Positions 1-9,900 of a stretch of 64,000 nucleotides of DNA are shown in pieces. The notes below the pieces were generated by a model. The model had not been told where the DNA came from. It made no database searches and worked only from the letters and a program-made list of their open reading frames with translations. The stretch spans positions 62,001 through 126,000 of the forward strand of contig VZRR01011487.1 in the NCBI GenBank assembly GCA_013398015.1, written 5' to 3'. Positions within the stretch are counted from its first letter, which is position 1; each line of letters opens with the position of its first letter. The stretch comes from Oreocharis arfaki (Eukaryota; Chordata; Aves; Passeriformes; Paramythiidae). Made by a program: the position numbers and the translations under genes.

Positions 1-456
1 TTCTGAAAATAACTTCCATCCTTCAACAGAAAATGTAAATCAATTTGATGCTTCACCTGGAGTGAAGTCAGAAACCTCAAATCATGACATCTGGCAAAGC
101 ACCTCTAACACTGCTGGGAGCACCCATTCTCACATGACAAATCTGCATAAGAGGCTTTGAAGGAAAGCAAACACATCTAAATCAGGGGAATCACAGCTCC
201 TGACCTCAAAGAAGGTGCACAGTCTCATTAACTCAATAACCCCTACAGATATCCTCTGCTCTCAGGGAAAACCTGGGCCTCCTGGAGACATCCATGGGCT
301 CCTGGGTTAATTTCTCATTCAAGTCCAAAGGCAGAGCAAGCTCCAAGCAAGAGAAGAAGCTCAGTCTGTGAAACAGAGAGTTTGGAGTGGCCAGGCTCTT
401 AAAAGGGTCAGGGTCTTAGCATGGCAGACAGGAAACCTGGCTTTTTTGGAGTGGAC
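1..456. other. Unique non-coding sequence
   Basis: I see no gene, repeat family or strong motif here. The sequence is mixed in composition with stops in every frame. It leads into the microsatellite that follows. Confidence 0.6.
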
Positions 457-476
457 AATCAGATATATAGAACCAG

Positions 477-669
477 ATATCTATCTATCTATCTATCTCT
501 ATCTCTATCTATCTATATCTATCTATCTATCTCTATCTCTATCTATCTATATCTATCTATCTATCTCTATCTCTATCTATCTATATCTATCTATCTATCT
601 CTATCTCTATCTATCTATATCTATCTATCTATCTCTATCTCTATCTATCTATATCTACCTATCTATCTA
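477..669. repeat. TATC-type microsatellite with 34-bp higher-order period
   Basis: The array is made of tetranucleotide TATC steps interrupted by TATCTC and TATATC variants. The variant ATAT word recurs at 515, 549, 583, 617 and 651, exactly 34 bp apart each time. The array is therefore a higher-order tandem repeat of about five 34-bp units and not a simple microsatellite. A 13-bp direct repeat (AATCAGATATATA) flanks it at 457-469 and 669-681. The low-complexity reading frames through it, rich in Ile, Tyr, Leu and Ser, are a by-product of the repeat and not a gene. Such arrays are usually length-polymorphic. Confidence 0.95.
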
Positions 670-685
670 ATCAGATATATATATG

Positions 686-804
686 TAGAATGATTTGGGT
701 AGGAAGGATCTCAAAACTCATCTTTACCAAGCTCCCTGCCATGGGCAGGAACAGCTTCCACTCGACCAGAAGCCACGTCCATCCTGGCCATCAATACACT
801 CCAC
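686..804 (-). mobile_element. CR1 LINE 3' fragment, 5'-truncated
   Basis: Read on the minus strand, this matches the 3' end of avian CR1: the words for CCTGGTC, GGAAG and CCATGGCAG appear in the expected order and end in the GGTC..CCAAACCATTCTA region. It is diverged and short, about 120 bp, with nothing of the CR1 reverse transcriptase. Its 3' tail abuts the 34-bp microsatellite array, so the array may have grown from the CR1 tail. Assignment rests on remembered family features, not on a database match. Confidence 0.75.
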
Positions 805-912
805 ACTTGGTAGCAAAAAATTTCGCTCTACGTTTTGCATTTGCACCATTCCTCATCTAAAAATTTCGCAGCAGGAAATGGACAGCACTTAGACCTTTCA
901 ATGTTCAGACAC

Positions 913-956
913 ATTATTTTCAATGTACACACAAATTATTTTCAATGTACACACAA
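913..956. repeat. Perfect 22-bp tandem duplication
   Basis: A 22-bp unit beginning ATTATTTTCAATG and ending ACACACAA occurs twice head to tail at 913-934 and 935-956 with no mismatch. This is a recent local duplication, probably by replication slippage. Confidence 0.95.
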
Positions 957-1814
957 GCCAAGGCCAGCAGCAAATGCCAGGGCTTGCCAAGGTACTGCTA
1001 TTTGCAGAGGCATTACACACCCCATGATTTAATTACAATTATTTCATCTGCTTCAGTCATGGGCTGCAGCTCTGCACTGTCCAGGGGAACGATGACCACA
1101 AGACTGGGGTCACTGCAGCTGTGGACACTGTCCCACTGCACATAGGTGCCTGTTTTCTGGGTCAGACCACGCAGTCTTTATGGCACCTACCTGTGACTAC
1201 ATAATTTTATATTTTGTTCAAGGACATGGTTGTTCATTCTGGACCAAAACTCACATCTCTCTCTGCCACGAAAGCCACAGTGGCACAGCAAGGTGCACAG
1301 TTAAAAATTTCTTTAATTCTTATAAGCTGAATCCACATAAGGCCAAATCTAACAACCTTGCAATGAAAACCTCATCTTTGTCATTTTACTTCAAGTGGGA
1401 ATCTTGAAAACAAAAAGGCACCATTTTCTAATTTCCTTGTGATTAAAAAATGTGGTATGTAGAAACTTTGGCTTTAGGGTTTGATTCAAGTTTTCTAAAT
1501 TTATATTATTATTTTTAAAATTTTTTTAAAATCAATCCTACATATATATAAACTGTTATGAATACATAAACCTATAACAAGAACAAATCTTTCAAATAGA
1601 ACAGTGGAATTATAAACATTTCCATGCTCTGAGTCTGTACTTATTAAACTATCACAGTCCTAATTTTCCTTTCAAAGTGTACTGGCCTCTGCTAAGGCAA
1701 CAGCCAGGCTCAAATACAATTCTACAAATAGTTTTCTTTCTTTAATCATGTCATCTTACAAACACATTAAAAGTCCAACCAGAAATGTTTTTCTCAAATA
1801 CCACCCTTATAAAT

Positions 1815-1916
1815 ACAGAAAATATCCACAAAAACCCCCAAACACAGCAACAAACAATGGCGACCAAAAAACCCAATCAACCAAACAAAAAATACAAAAA
1901 GTGAAAAAAGGCAAGG
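1815..1916. repeat. A/AC-rich low-complexity tract
   Basis: The plus strand is almost free of T and built of AAAC, CAAA and AAAAAC words over about 100 bp. It looks like simple low-complexity sequence, possibly the decayed A-rich remains of a retroposed element. No element body is recognisable next to it. Confidence 0.6.
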
Positions 1917-3512
1917 AATTTGCCTAAAGCAGCCAAAGTAAAATCTGAGTGAAGACCTCAGGGTTGGAACTGCTGGCAGGCACTTTAATTTGAAGACAGT
2001 GTAAAACATGTAGGGAATCCAGGATTTCACCCACAGGAGAATATGAAAATGTTTCCCTTTTATTATTATGCTTGTGTGTATTGTGGTTTAAAATCCACAT
2101 AGGGATTGCCAGAGCTTGTTAGCTGGCTTTAATAGTTGCATTAATAAATCCTATAAACTAATTGTGTAGTGACTAAGTTAATTACATTCAAATGAGATAA
2201 TATATTTCTCTAGAAATATGATAAGGAATTTATAAAGAGATATGCTCCTGCCTGTGAGTCCAAAAATAATACCCAGCCAGCAACCCAAATACCCAAATCC
2301 AGCTGTAATATGTGATTAAATTGATGGCTGTGTGCATAAGCAAACTGCAACAATGGCAAGAGATCACAAGAAAGTATTAAACTAAATTATTTACCCAATA
2401 AAATAATGAATGAAAGCAGTGCACTGAGCTTTCCTCATGGCCAGCAGTTTAGCTTCCAGACAAAGGTGGGAACCTGATCCTAAGCCCCTGTTATTTTTTT
2501 TAACGAGCAAGGACAAGTATATGACACTGTAATAAGAACCCCTTTTTCCATTGGTCTGATAAGCAAACCATGAACTTTAGCTCCCATCAAACACGGATGG
2601 CAGCTTGTGTGCTGAGCAAAAATGCCTCTTCGGAGCTGAAGTAACTTCTGGGTCCTGTCCTGCCCTGCAGGCGCCTGCTGGCCCTGGGGCCTCTTTCTCT
2701 GCTGGGGCATATTATTTCTGCCAGACAGCAAGCCCCAAGCACTGGTGCTCTCCCAGATGAAAGTTTTGAGTTACTTTGGGCCAGTGGTCATGTTAAAAGA
2801 CCTCAGGTAACAAGTCAACACCAAGCAAAGGCACAGAGCAATTCCAAGGCACAAGAGTGTTTTACCTCCTCTTAATTAACTTAAATCACCTTGCCCTAAA
2901 TTTAATGGAGAATCTGGTCCTGGCAGAGCTGCTGTCACCAAAGCCTCACTCCAAGGCAGTGTTCAGGCTATTTTGAGCAGGAGGGCAAAACAACGGCCCG
3001 TTGCTCAGCCCAGTATCTGTAAGAAGAGTTGGAGTGACCTCAGAGCTGCTAACCCAGGGTGAAACTGCATGTGCTTGCTGCAGATGGGCTGAGTCTGTCA
3101 ACCAGACACTCAGCATGACCAGAACACCAGATTTAAAAATACAAGCTCATAAACTGTTGATTTCAAGACTGCAGAGTATCAAATTAATAGAAGCAAGCTG
3201 GGGTTTAGTGCTACAGATTTAGGAGACAGATTTTGGCTTCTATTTTTGAAAAATATTGACAGAGAAAACTTTCATGTCATGCTCTACTTGCACAGGAGTA
3301 TTCATAAAATAAATGCCAGATTTCAAGGTTTTAAGCTTTGTGCTCCAATACTGAGCAAGGGACACCAATAGATACGAGAGACAGATGGAGCAGCAGCTGA
3401 GGTGGTTGCAATTTTATGGAACATGGGCCACCTTGCCCTGTTTTCTGATAGTGACAACAGCAGTTGTGGCCATCAGGCAACATTACCCCCTCTGTGACTC
3501 TCCCCCATGTGT

Positions 3513-3629
3513 TGTCCAAGGCCAGGTTGGATGGGGCTCAGAACAACCTGGTCTAGTGGAAGGTGTCCATGGCAGAGGAGTTGGAACTGGATGATCTTTA
3601 AGGTCTCTTCCAATCTAAACCATTCTATG
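3513..3629 (+). mobile_element. CR1 LINE 3' end, 5'-truncated
   Basis: The plus strand carries the CR1 3' terminal region: GTCCAAGGCCAGGTTGG, then AACCTGG..TAGTGGAAGG, then GATCTTTAAGGTC, ending in one 8-bp tail unit ATTCTATG. Upstream similarity stops near 3513, so the copy is truncated at its 5' end, as usual for CR1. It has no coding capacity. Confidence 0.93.
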
Positions 3630-4432
3630 AAGGCAATTGCTCATTAGCCTTCTTTTTTTTGGATATGCAGAAAAAAAAATTTTGATAAAAAGTAATTACT
3701 AAAACAAATCACTCTGCTATGTCAGTGTGAGCAAAGCCATCTTCAAAGCACACATCCGGTAAACCGAGTTTTATCCACCTGAGTGGATAAAACCCCAGAA
3801 AAAAATGCATGAAATTAAATTCTGACAAACCTCTTACTCCAGCAGTATGAATGGGGTTGCTATAATGATAGAAAACTATTGATTGCCATCTACTGTCTTG
3901 TTCAATTGATCAGGTCCTGCAAATCTCAGATAACACTCGTGTCGTTAGAAGCCAGTATTGTGTTCTTGTGGCTATGACTGATTGCTGTGCTATCACAGCT
4001 TTGATCGTCTGATAGTACAAGTGTTGGGGAGCTTGGCTATTGATTTGTAGATAAAAATGTTCCAGTACCTTGAGACCTGTCTGTGAAATTCCTTGGATGC
4101 AAAATAGCATTGTACTTTCATGGTAGGTCATTTGCTAATTAAGTTAATTTGCAAAGAACTTTTTTTGGGGAAGAGCTGTTGCACACATGTACTGTGCAGG
4201 TGGCAAAAGGTACTGAAGGACTAGGTCAACATGATCCACCTGAGCTAACAGATCCTTGAACAGACCTGCATATTTCCAATTTTAAGGTTAAATTTCTTCT
4301 TAAGAGATCAGGGTATAAAAATCACTGTAAAACTTGTACTAATGATGCAAGTGCTTCTCAAGAAGAGACAGCAGTAAGGTCAGATCTCTGTGGCTTCCAT
4401 AAAGCAGCTGTACAGTGCTAAACAGCTTAACG
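3630..4432. other. Unique sequence between two CR1 copies
   Basis: No gene or known repeat is seen. It is AT-rich with short homopolymer runs near 3650-3690. The flanking CR1 copies point in opposite directions, so it is framed by inverted CR1 ends about 800 bp apart. Confidence 0.6.
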
Positions 4433-4675
4433 GAATCACAGAATTATTTGGGTTGGAAGGGACCTTGAAGGTGATCCAGCTCCAACCCCCTGCCATGGGC
4501 AAGGGCACCTTCCACTAGACCAGGTTGCTCTAAATTCCATCCAACCTGGCCTTGAACACTTCCAGAGATGAAGAAACTACAGCTGCTATGGGCAACCTGT
4601 GCCTCAGGGCCTCACCACCCTCACAGGGAAGAATTTCTTCCCAATACCTAATCTAACCTTCCTTTCAAGCCCTTC
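4433..4675 (-). mobile_element. CR1 LINE 3' end, 5'-truncated
   Basis: This is the reverse complement of the CR1 3' region. From left to right it shows the 8-bp tail (GAATCACA, GAATTATT), GGTTGGAAGGGACC, CCTGCCATGGGCA, TTCCACTAGACCAGG, CAACCTGGCCTTGAACACTTCC, and then the CACAGGGAAGAATTTCTTCC block. Similarity fades near 4675. It is non-coding and non-autonomous. Confidence 0.93.
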
Positions 4676-6622
4676 TGCACCTGATCCCCAATGGGACCCC
4701 GCTGTTTATCAGTAGTCATTTCACCAAAAAGTGCTATCTAATCTACATCCCAAATCCCATAAATCCAATTGTTTTCTTAGTCAGGTTCTGTTAGCTTTTC
4801 TTAAAAACAATTCTCTGAAGGCCACTGACAGTGTTAGTCTAATTACACTGCTCATTCATCTCTAGCACTAAAGGATGATGAAATTAGGTTTTATTAGTTG
4901 GTACATTTTAATTTGGCTTTTCATAGGGTGATTGGCACATCAGAATTACTGCACTCCCTGGGATGCATTCAATCCAGCTGTTGTTCTGCATGGTAGTAAG
5001 GCACGAGATCAGCTGCTGGGACTGAGTCTCCCAACAGAAGCTTTGAGTCAGAACTGCAAAGCCAAGTATCCATTTTGGGTGTAACCTTTTCCTTTACATT
5101 GCAGTTATAAGATAAAATAGGATTATTTTTGTCTTCTAATGATAAACTTTGAATAGTTGCTGTGGATTATATCCTTCTTCAGAAAAATCTAATTTTTTTT
5201 TTATCTAACCCATTTATATATTACTCCAGTGCTCCAGATTTTTAAAATACACAATTGCAGTTTAAAAGCCTGAAAATTCCCCAATTCACCACATTAACAA
5301 ACCTGTAAATTGAAGGAGACTTTTTCTAAGACCTTAAACCAGTTAAAAGATAATATTTTTCATTCTGTAGCAGCCAAACTAAAACACCCAATAAACAAGT
5401 TTCTAGAGCATGAAAACATATTTCAGCATCATTACTGCACTGGAGAATTTGAGGTTTTAAGAGAAGAGCGGGCATGTGTAGATGACCTTTGTCAGGGTGC
5501 CAAAAACGTCTTTTTGGAAAAATATACTTTTATGTTATGACATGGGTTTCTTTATGTGAAAAATGCACTTTATATACAATGAGATGTAAGAGCAGAGCCC
5601 ACAGAGGAGGTCAAAGTGAAGGACTCCTGGTGACCTGAGAAAGGATGCTCCAGGAGAAGACATGTGCAGGGTTATTCCGTGTCCCTGGGTTTGGATGTCC
5701 CTCTCCCAATGTAGATCAAATGAACTATTTTGAAACTGTGCATGCCAAAGCAAACAACTTCTGCCTGAACTCCAAGCAAAGACCTGACGAGTGGTGATGA
5801 AGCTTGGCTTTATTAATGGCTGAGAGCATCTCCTTCTGCCCCGCCTTAAGCTATGGCTCCATAGAGCAGAAGCATCTCCTGTCGTCCCACTTCAACAAGA
5901 GAAAATTTGGGTCATGCAGAGCAGCTCTTGCTACTCCACTTAAATTGCAAAAGTAAGGACAGCATAATTGTGTTTTGCTACAGACACACTGCTTTTAGTT
6001 TTAGCAGCTTGTGATTGCTCTTGAGCACAGGTTTGTTTAGAGAAAACACAATATGGCCAGGGTCTGGGAGAACTCAGCAGCATGCATTAGTTCCTGAATT
6101 TGTTGATTAGAACCCATGAAAATTGATATTTCTAAGTAAATATGCCACACAAAAATATTTCTTAGTGACATGTAATTCATAGAAAATGTGAGGTTTGGCA
6201 CCACCTTTATAGAGTGTCTCTTAGAAAAATGAAGACTGCAGATCTTCACAAGGAGCGTGCTCAGTTTCCAATTATTTTATAGTACTGTCCTGTCTTTTCT
6301 TTTTAACACAATATTGTTTGCTTTCTACATTACTGCTGCTAAAAGGCTTGGCAGAGGTTTATGTTATAATGACTAATCGATCCTTATCAGCTTTGTCTGA
6401 GGTATTGTTCTGTATTTGGGTCAATTACAGTCAGTCATTCCTGATTACAGAGTGGAAATGCCTCTGACGTTCCTGACCTTTATTTTCACCTTGGGGCAGC
6501 ACCTCTGAGTATGGGAGCAGGAGGTGGTTCATCCTGCACAGCTGACACTGTTTGCCTGTAAAATGGGCACTATCAATAATTGGAGGATCACCCCACAGGA
6601 TGAGATCCTGCTATTTAATCAT
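4676..6622. other. Unique non-coding sequence
   Basis: No gene is supported. A 76-codon open frame at 5310-5540 on the plus strand begins at a TTG, lacks an ATG near its start and matches no family I recognise, so I do not call it. The rest is AT-rich with poly-T runs near 5190. Confidence 0.55.
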
Positions 6623-6979
6623 CATAGAATCACAGAATCATCTAGGTTGGAAAAGCCCTCCAAGATAATCATTGTCCAACCATTAACCAAGTCCAACCAT
6701 TAACCAAGTCCAACCATTAACCCAGCACTGCCAAGGCCGCCAATAACCCCTGTCCCCAAGCGCCACATCTACACATCTTTTAAACACCTCTAGGAATGGT
6801 GACTCAGCCATTGCCCTGGGCAGTCTGTTCTGTTGCTTGAAAACCTTTTCCATGAAGAAATTGTTCCTAATATCCAACCTAATCTTTCCCTGGTACAACC
6901 TGAGACCATTTCCTCTTGTCCTATTACTTGTGATCCCCATTTTCTTTCTTACCTTGTGGTCTCCTCCTCTCCAGCGTGG
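6623..6979 (-). mobile_element. CR1 LINE 3' part, about 350 bp
   Basis: The minus strand carries CR1 3' sequence. Two tail units (CATAGAAT, CACAGAAT) open it on the left. They are followed by CTAGGTTGGAAAAG, CCATTAACCCAGCACTGCC, CACATCTACAC, CATGAAGAAATTGTTCCTAATATCC and CCATTTCCTCTTGTCCTAT. This copy belongs to a different CR1 subfamily group from those at 3513 and 4433, because it has the CCATTAACCCAGCACTG block. An internal 17-bp triplication sits at 6675-6725. The 100-codon minus-strand frame at 6683-6985 falls in this element and is not a gene. Confidence 0.92.
6675..6725. repeat. 17-bp unit repeated three times inside the CR1 copy
   Basis: TCCAACCATTAACCAAG is present at 6675-6691 and 6692-6708, and with one substitution at 6709-6725. 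The ordinary CR1 copy at 28866 has this block once, so the triplication happened after insertion here or in the source copy. Confidence 0.93.
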
Positions 6980-9900
6980 CAACATTAAATTGTTTATTAA
7001 AGCTTAATAATATTTATGTGTATTTTTATCTTTATTTGAGGTGAATTACTTCAGTTTCACTTATTCCCCTCCTCTGGAGAGCAGCTTTGCCATAAACAGG
7101 TGACTTTTGGACTCATGCTTTGTAAAAGTGTTCTCAGGATCCCAGAGGACATTTTGGCTGGTAAAACAAAAGTGATGCTTCAAACAGCAAAGCCTTCAAA
7201 TACAGGAGGCCTCACCATCCTTTATTTCAAAGTCTCAAACTATTTAAACCAAAAGGAGCATTTAATTCAAAGACCCTATGGGGCGTTTTTTTTAACATTG
7301 CTAAAGTGGTCTGCTACCTTTAGCAATAATAAAAAAAAAAATCCAGCATATAAAAGAAGTTTAAAAACCCTATTCTGTTAGAAAAATCCACAAAAATAGC
7401 CTTAGCTGTGGGTTCCTGCTTTTACTGTAAAAAAGAGACATTTCCCTGCAGGTACCCCCCACTCCTTCTCTTACATGACCTTTGCAAAAGTTTAAAACAA
7501 ATTACAAGGAATTGACAGATAAAGGATACCTGTTTGCCTCTCTGAAGTTAAGAATATTGATGAAAACTAAAGGGTATGTTCTTTTCCCTTCCTTTTGGAA
7601 AAGTTAAGAAAAGAAAACTAGCTGTTGCGCTTCTGACAAATGCTTGTGGCAAATTTAGTCCTAGAACACATGTGGAAGGAATGTTACACAGTGCACAGAA
7701 ACCTAAAGGGAAGATGTCAATTTCTGCTTAATTTAGGCAATTCCTTAAACTTTGAAGTCCAAGTCAAGAAGATGGATTTAATACCCATTGCTGGGTGACC
7801 AAAGCCACAAACCCCCGGTCAGAAAGAATATGACTTAATTCATGTAAGTTACAGCATCTATCAATGAGCAAGAGGCAAGAAACCCTTGTGAGAGATGAAC
7901 ACCAACAGATGGAGGGATGCTCTGCCTTCAGATTGCATTTTCTTCAAAGAGGCACAGCCACATCCATTCGCTGACCCGAGTGCAAAACCCTGGACTTTCT
8001 CCTAAAAAAAGGGTAAGACTCATGGCCCAGGACTGCTGCAAAAGGAGCAGATCAATGAAAACATTTCTGACAAAACTGCCTGCACTTCCAGCATGCATTT
8101 GTAAGGGAAGTTACGTACCAAGAAACAGAAAAGCTTTGCTGTTTATTTCCAGTTAGTTGGGATTCAAGCATGTTCCCTGTAAGAAGTCCTATTCCATAAA
8201 GCCCTCCGAGTTTAACCTGGTATGCTCTGTGATATTCCATCTGTCAAACCAGATCTCCATCAACTTTTTCTTCTTTACTCTTGACCTGAGTTTCTCTAAG
8301 AACACTGCTTTAAATTAGGTCCCACGAGAAATATGACAGTAAATTCCTCGTTTCATGATGGTGATAGAAGTTGCCATTGTTTTCCCATCATTATAGTGAT
8401 GTTTAAGGCACGGAGGAGAGGGATCATTTGTTAGTTCTTTGTTGTCTGCTTTCTGCTCACAAGAGCAGACGTAGGTGGAAATTTATTGACACCCTTGACA
8501 AACAGCATGGTGCTTTCTTTTGCAAGAGTTAATTCATCCTATTAGATAAGACCTCATCACACATTTTGAATCTGACTCCAAGCCCAGGTGCACTGATTTT
8601 GTGCTACAGAGATATCACTTCCCTGTGTCACAGAGTAGAGAAGTGCTGCTCAGATTTTCTTTCACACATGATATCTCTCTATACAATAATTCTGTGGACA
8701 TGCCAATAGCTTGTGTCATGGAGGAAGAAAACGAGGGAGGAGGAAGCTTTTTCTCCCTAATGCTGTATTTCAGTCATTTAGTCTTACTGGTTTTGTGCAG
8801 TTAGGAATGAAAGATGTAACTTCAGGCTTTCTATTGCTCAGCATATATATATACCAAGGCAGAAACGAGAGCAGAAACCCCACAAATCTGAGTAATGGGA
8901 GCAGGATCTACAGATTTAAGGCTCCTAAATATGCAGAAAACTACTCAGAGAAGCCCAAGATTAATTCCAAATTTTTGTCTGTCCCTTTGACCCAGACAGA
9001 TCATTATTAAATGGAAATCTCTCCCTCCTTCCTTTCCCCATCCATTATTCTCAGCTGTAGGATTTTTCCTGCAAATAATTATATTTCCTTATATAGATTC
9101 TTTTTACAATTATTTTCCACTCTACCTGTGGTCTGTGATAGTCACTTGCTGAGTTTTGTGTCACCATATAGGAACACTGCATTGTGTCTTACGGAGTCTG
9201 GGACAAAGAGGAGGAAAACCTTGGATTCAGCTGCAGAAATCCAGACCTGGTGCAGGACGGTGGGGACCAACCTCTGATGAAGTAGATCTGCCCATTTCTT
9301 CAATGCCCAAGACTTACCTTCTCTGTAAACCCAATCTGCAGACCCCTCACTCATACTGGGACACTTAACTCTATAACCATTCCCATCAAGCATAACATAT
9401 AAGCACGGCATTTTGCATCAATAAAATTCCCGCTGAAGATCCAGTACCCCAGCAAGAGACAATTTGATATAAATAATAACTGTGCCCAAAGCACTCTTTG
9501 GTTGACATTAACTAAGTCTACAGCAGGAGCTTGTCATGTCTGAACAAAAAGAATGTGTCTTTTTAGCCTAAAAATACTCAGCACAGACTCCCGCAAGAGC
9601 AAACCACTTCAGTTTTACCACAAATAAACTTGTGTTAGTCAAAGCACTGCAATTAATACATCCAGCCTTCATGGTGATTTTTGTGCTGGCATCATTCATA
9701 CATATTTTACATTAAACATCAATTTTAAGATTTGTAAGATGAGAAATGGACCTTTTTTAGCAGCAAAGATAAACTCTTGCTTATTCCAGCTATTTTGGCA
9801 AAGCTCTCCAGCACACATAAAAACACCTACAGTCAGGATTTCCATGTATCACAGGGTTTTGTACCAGCAGAGAAATGTCTTAAAAAACTGTGGATGCTAA

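Larger units (their letters stand above)
805..3512. other. Unique AT-rich non-coding sequence
   Basis: No coding exon is recognisable. Apart from the 22-bp duplication and the A-rich tract listed separately, it holds an AT-rich patch at about 1495-1565 and a stretch at about 2100-2230 with several TAATTG, TTAATTA and ATTAAT words. That stretch could be a regulatory element but has no further support. Confidence 0.6.

Noticed and set aside
368..693. Ile/Tyr/Leu/Ser-repeat frames
   Set aside because: They are translations of the TATC microsatellite.
5310..5540. 76-codon plus-strand frame with protein-like composition
   Set aside because: It starts at TTG without a nearby ATG, has an in-frame stop just upstream at 5295, no clear splice sites, and no family I recognise.
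6683..6985. 100-codon minus-strand frame
   Set aside because: It lies in the CR1 3' region and does not encode the CR1 reverse transcriptase or endonuclease.
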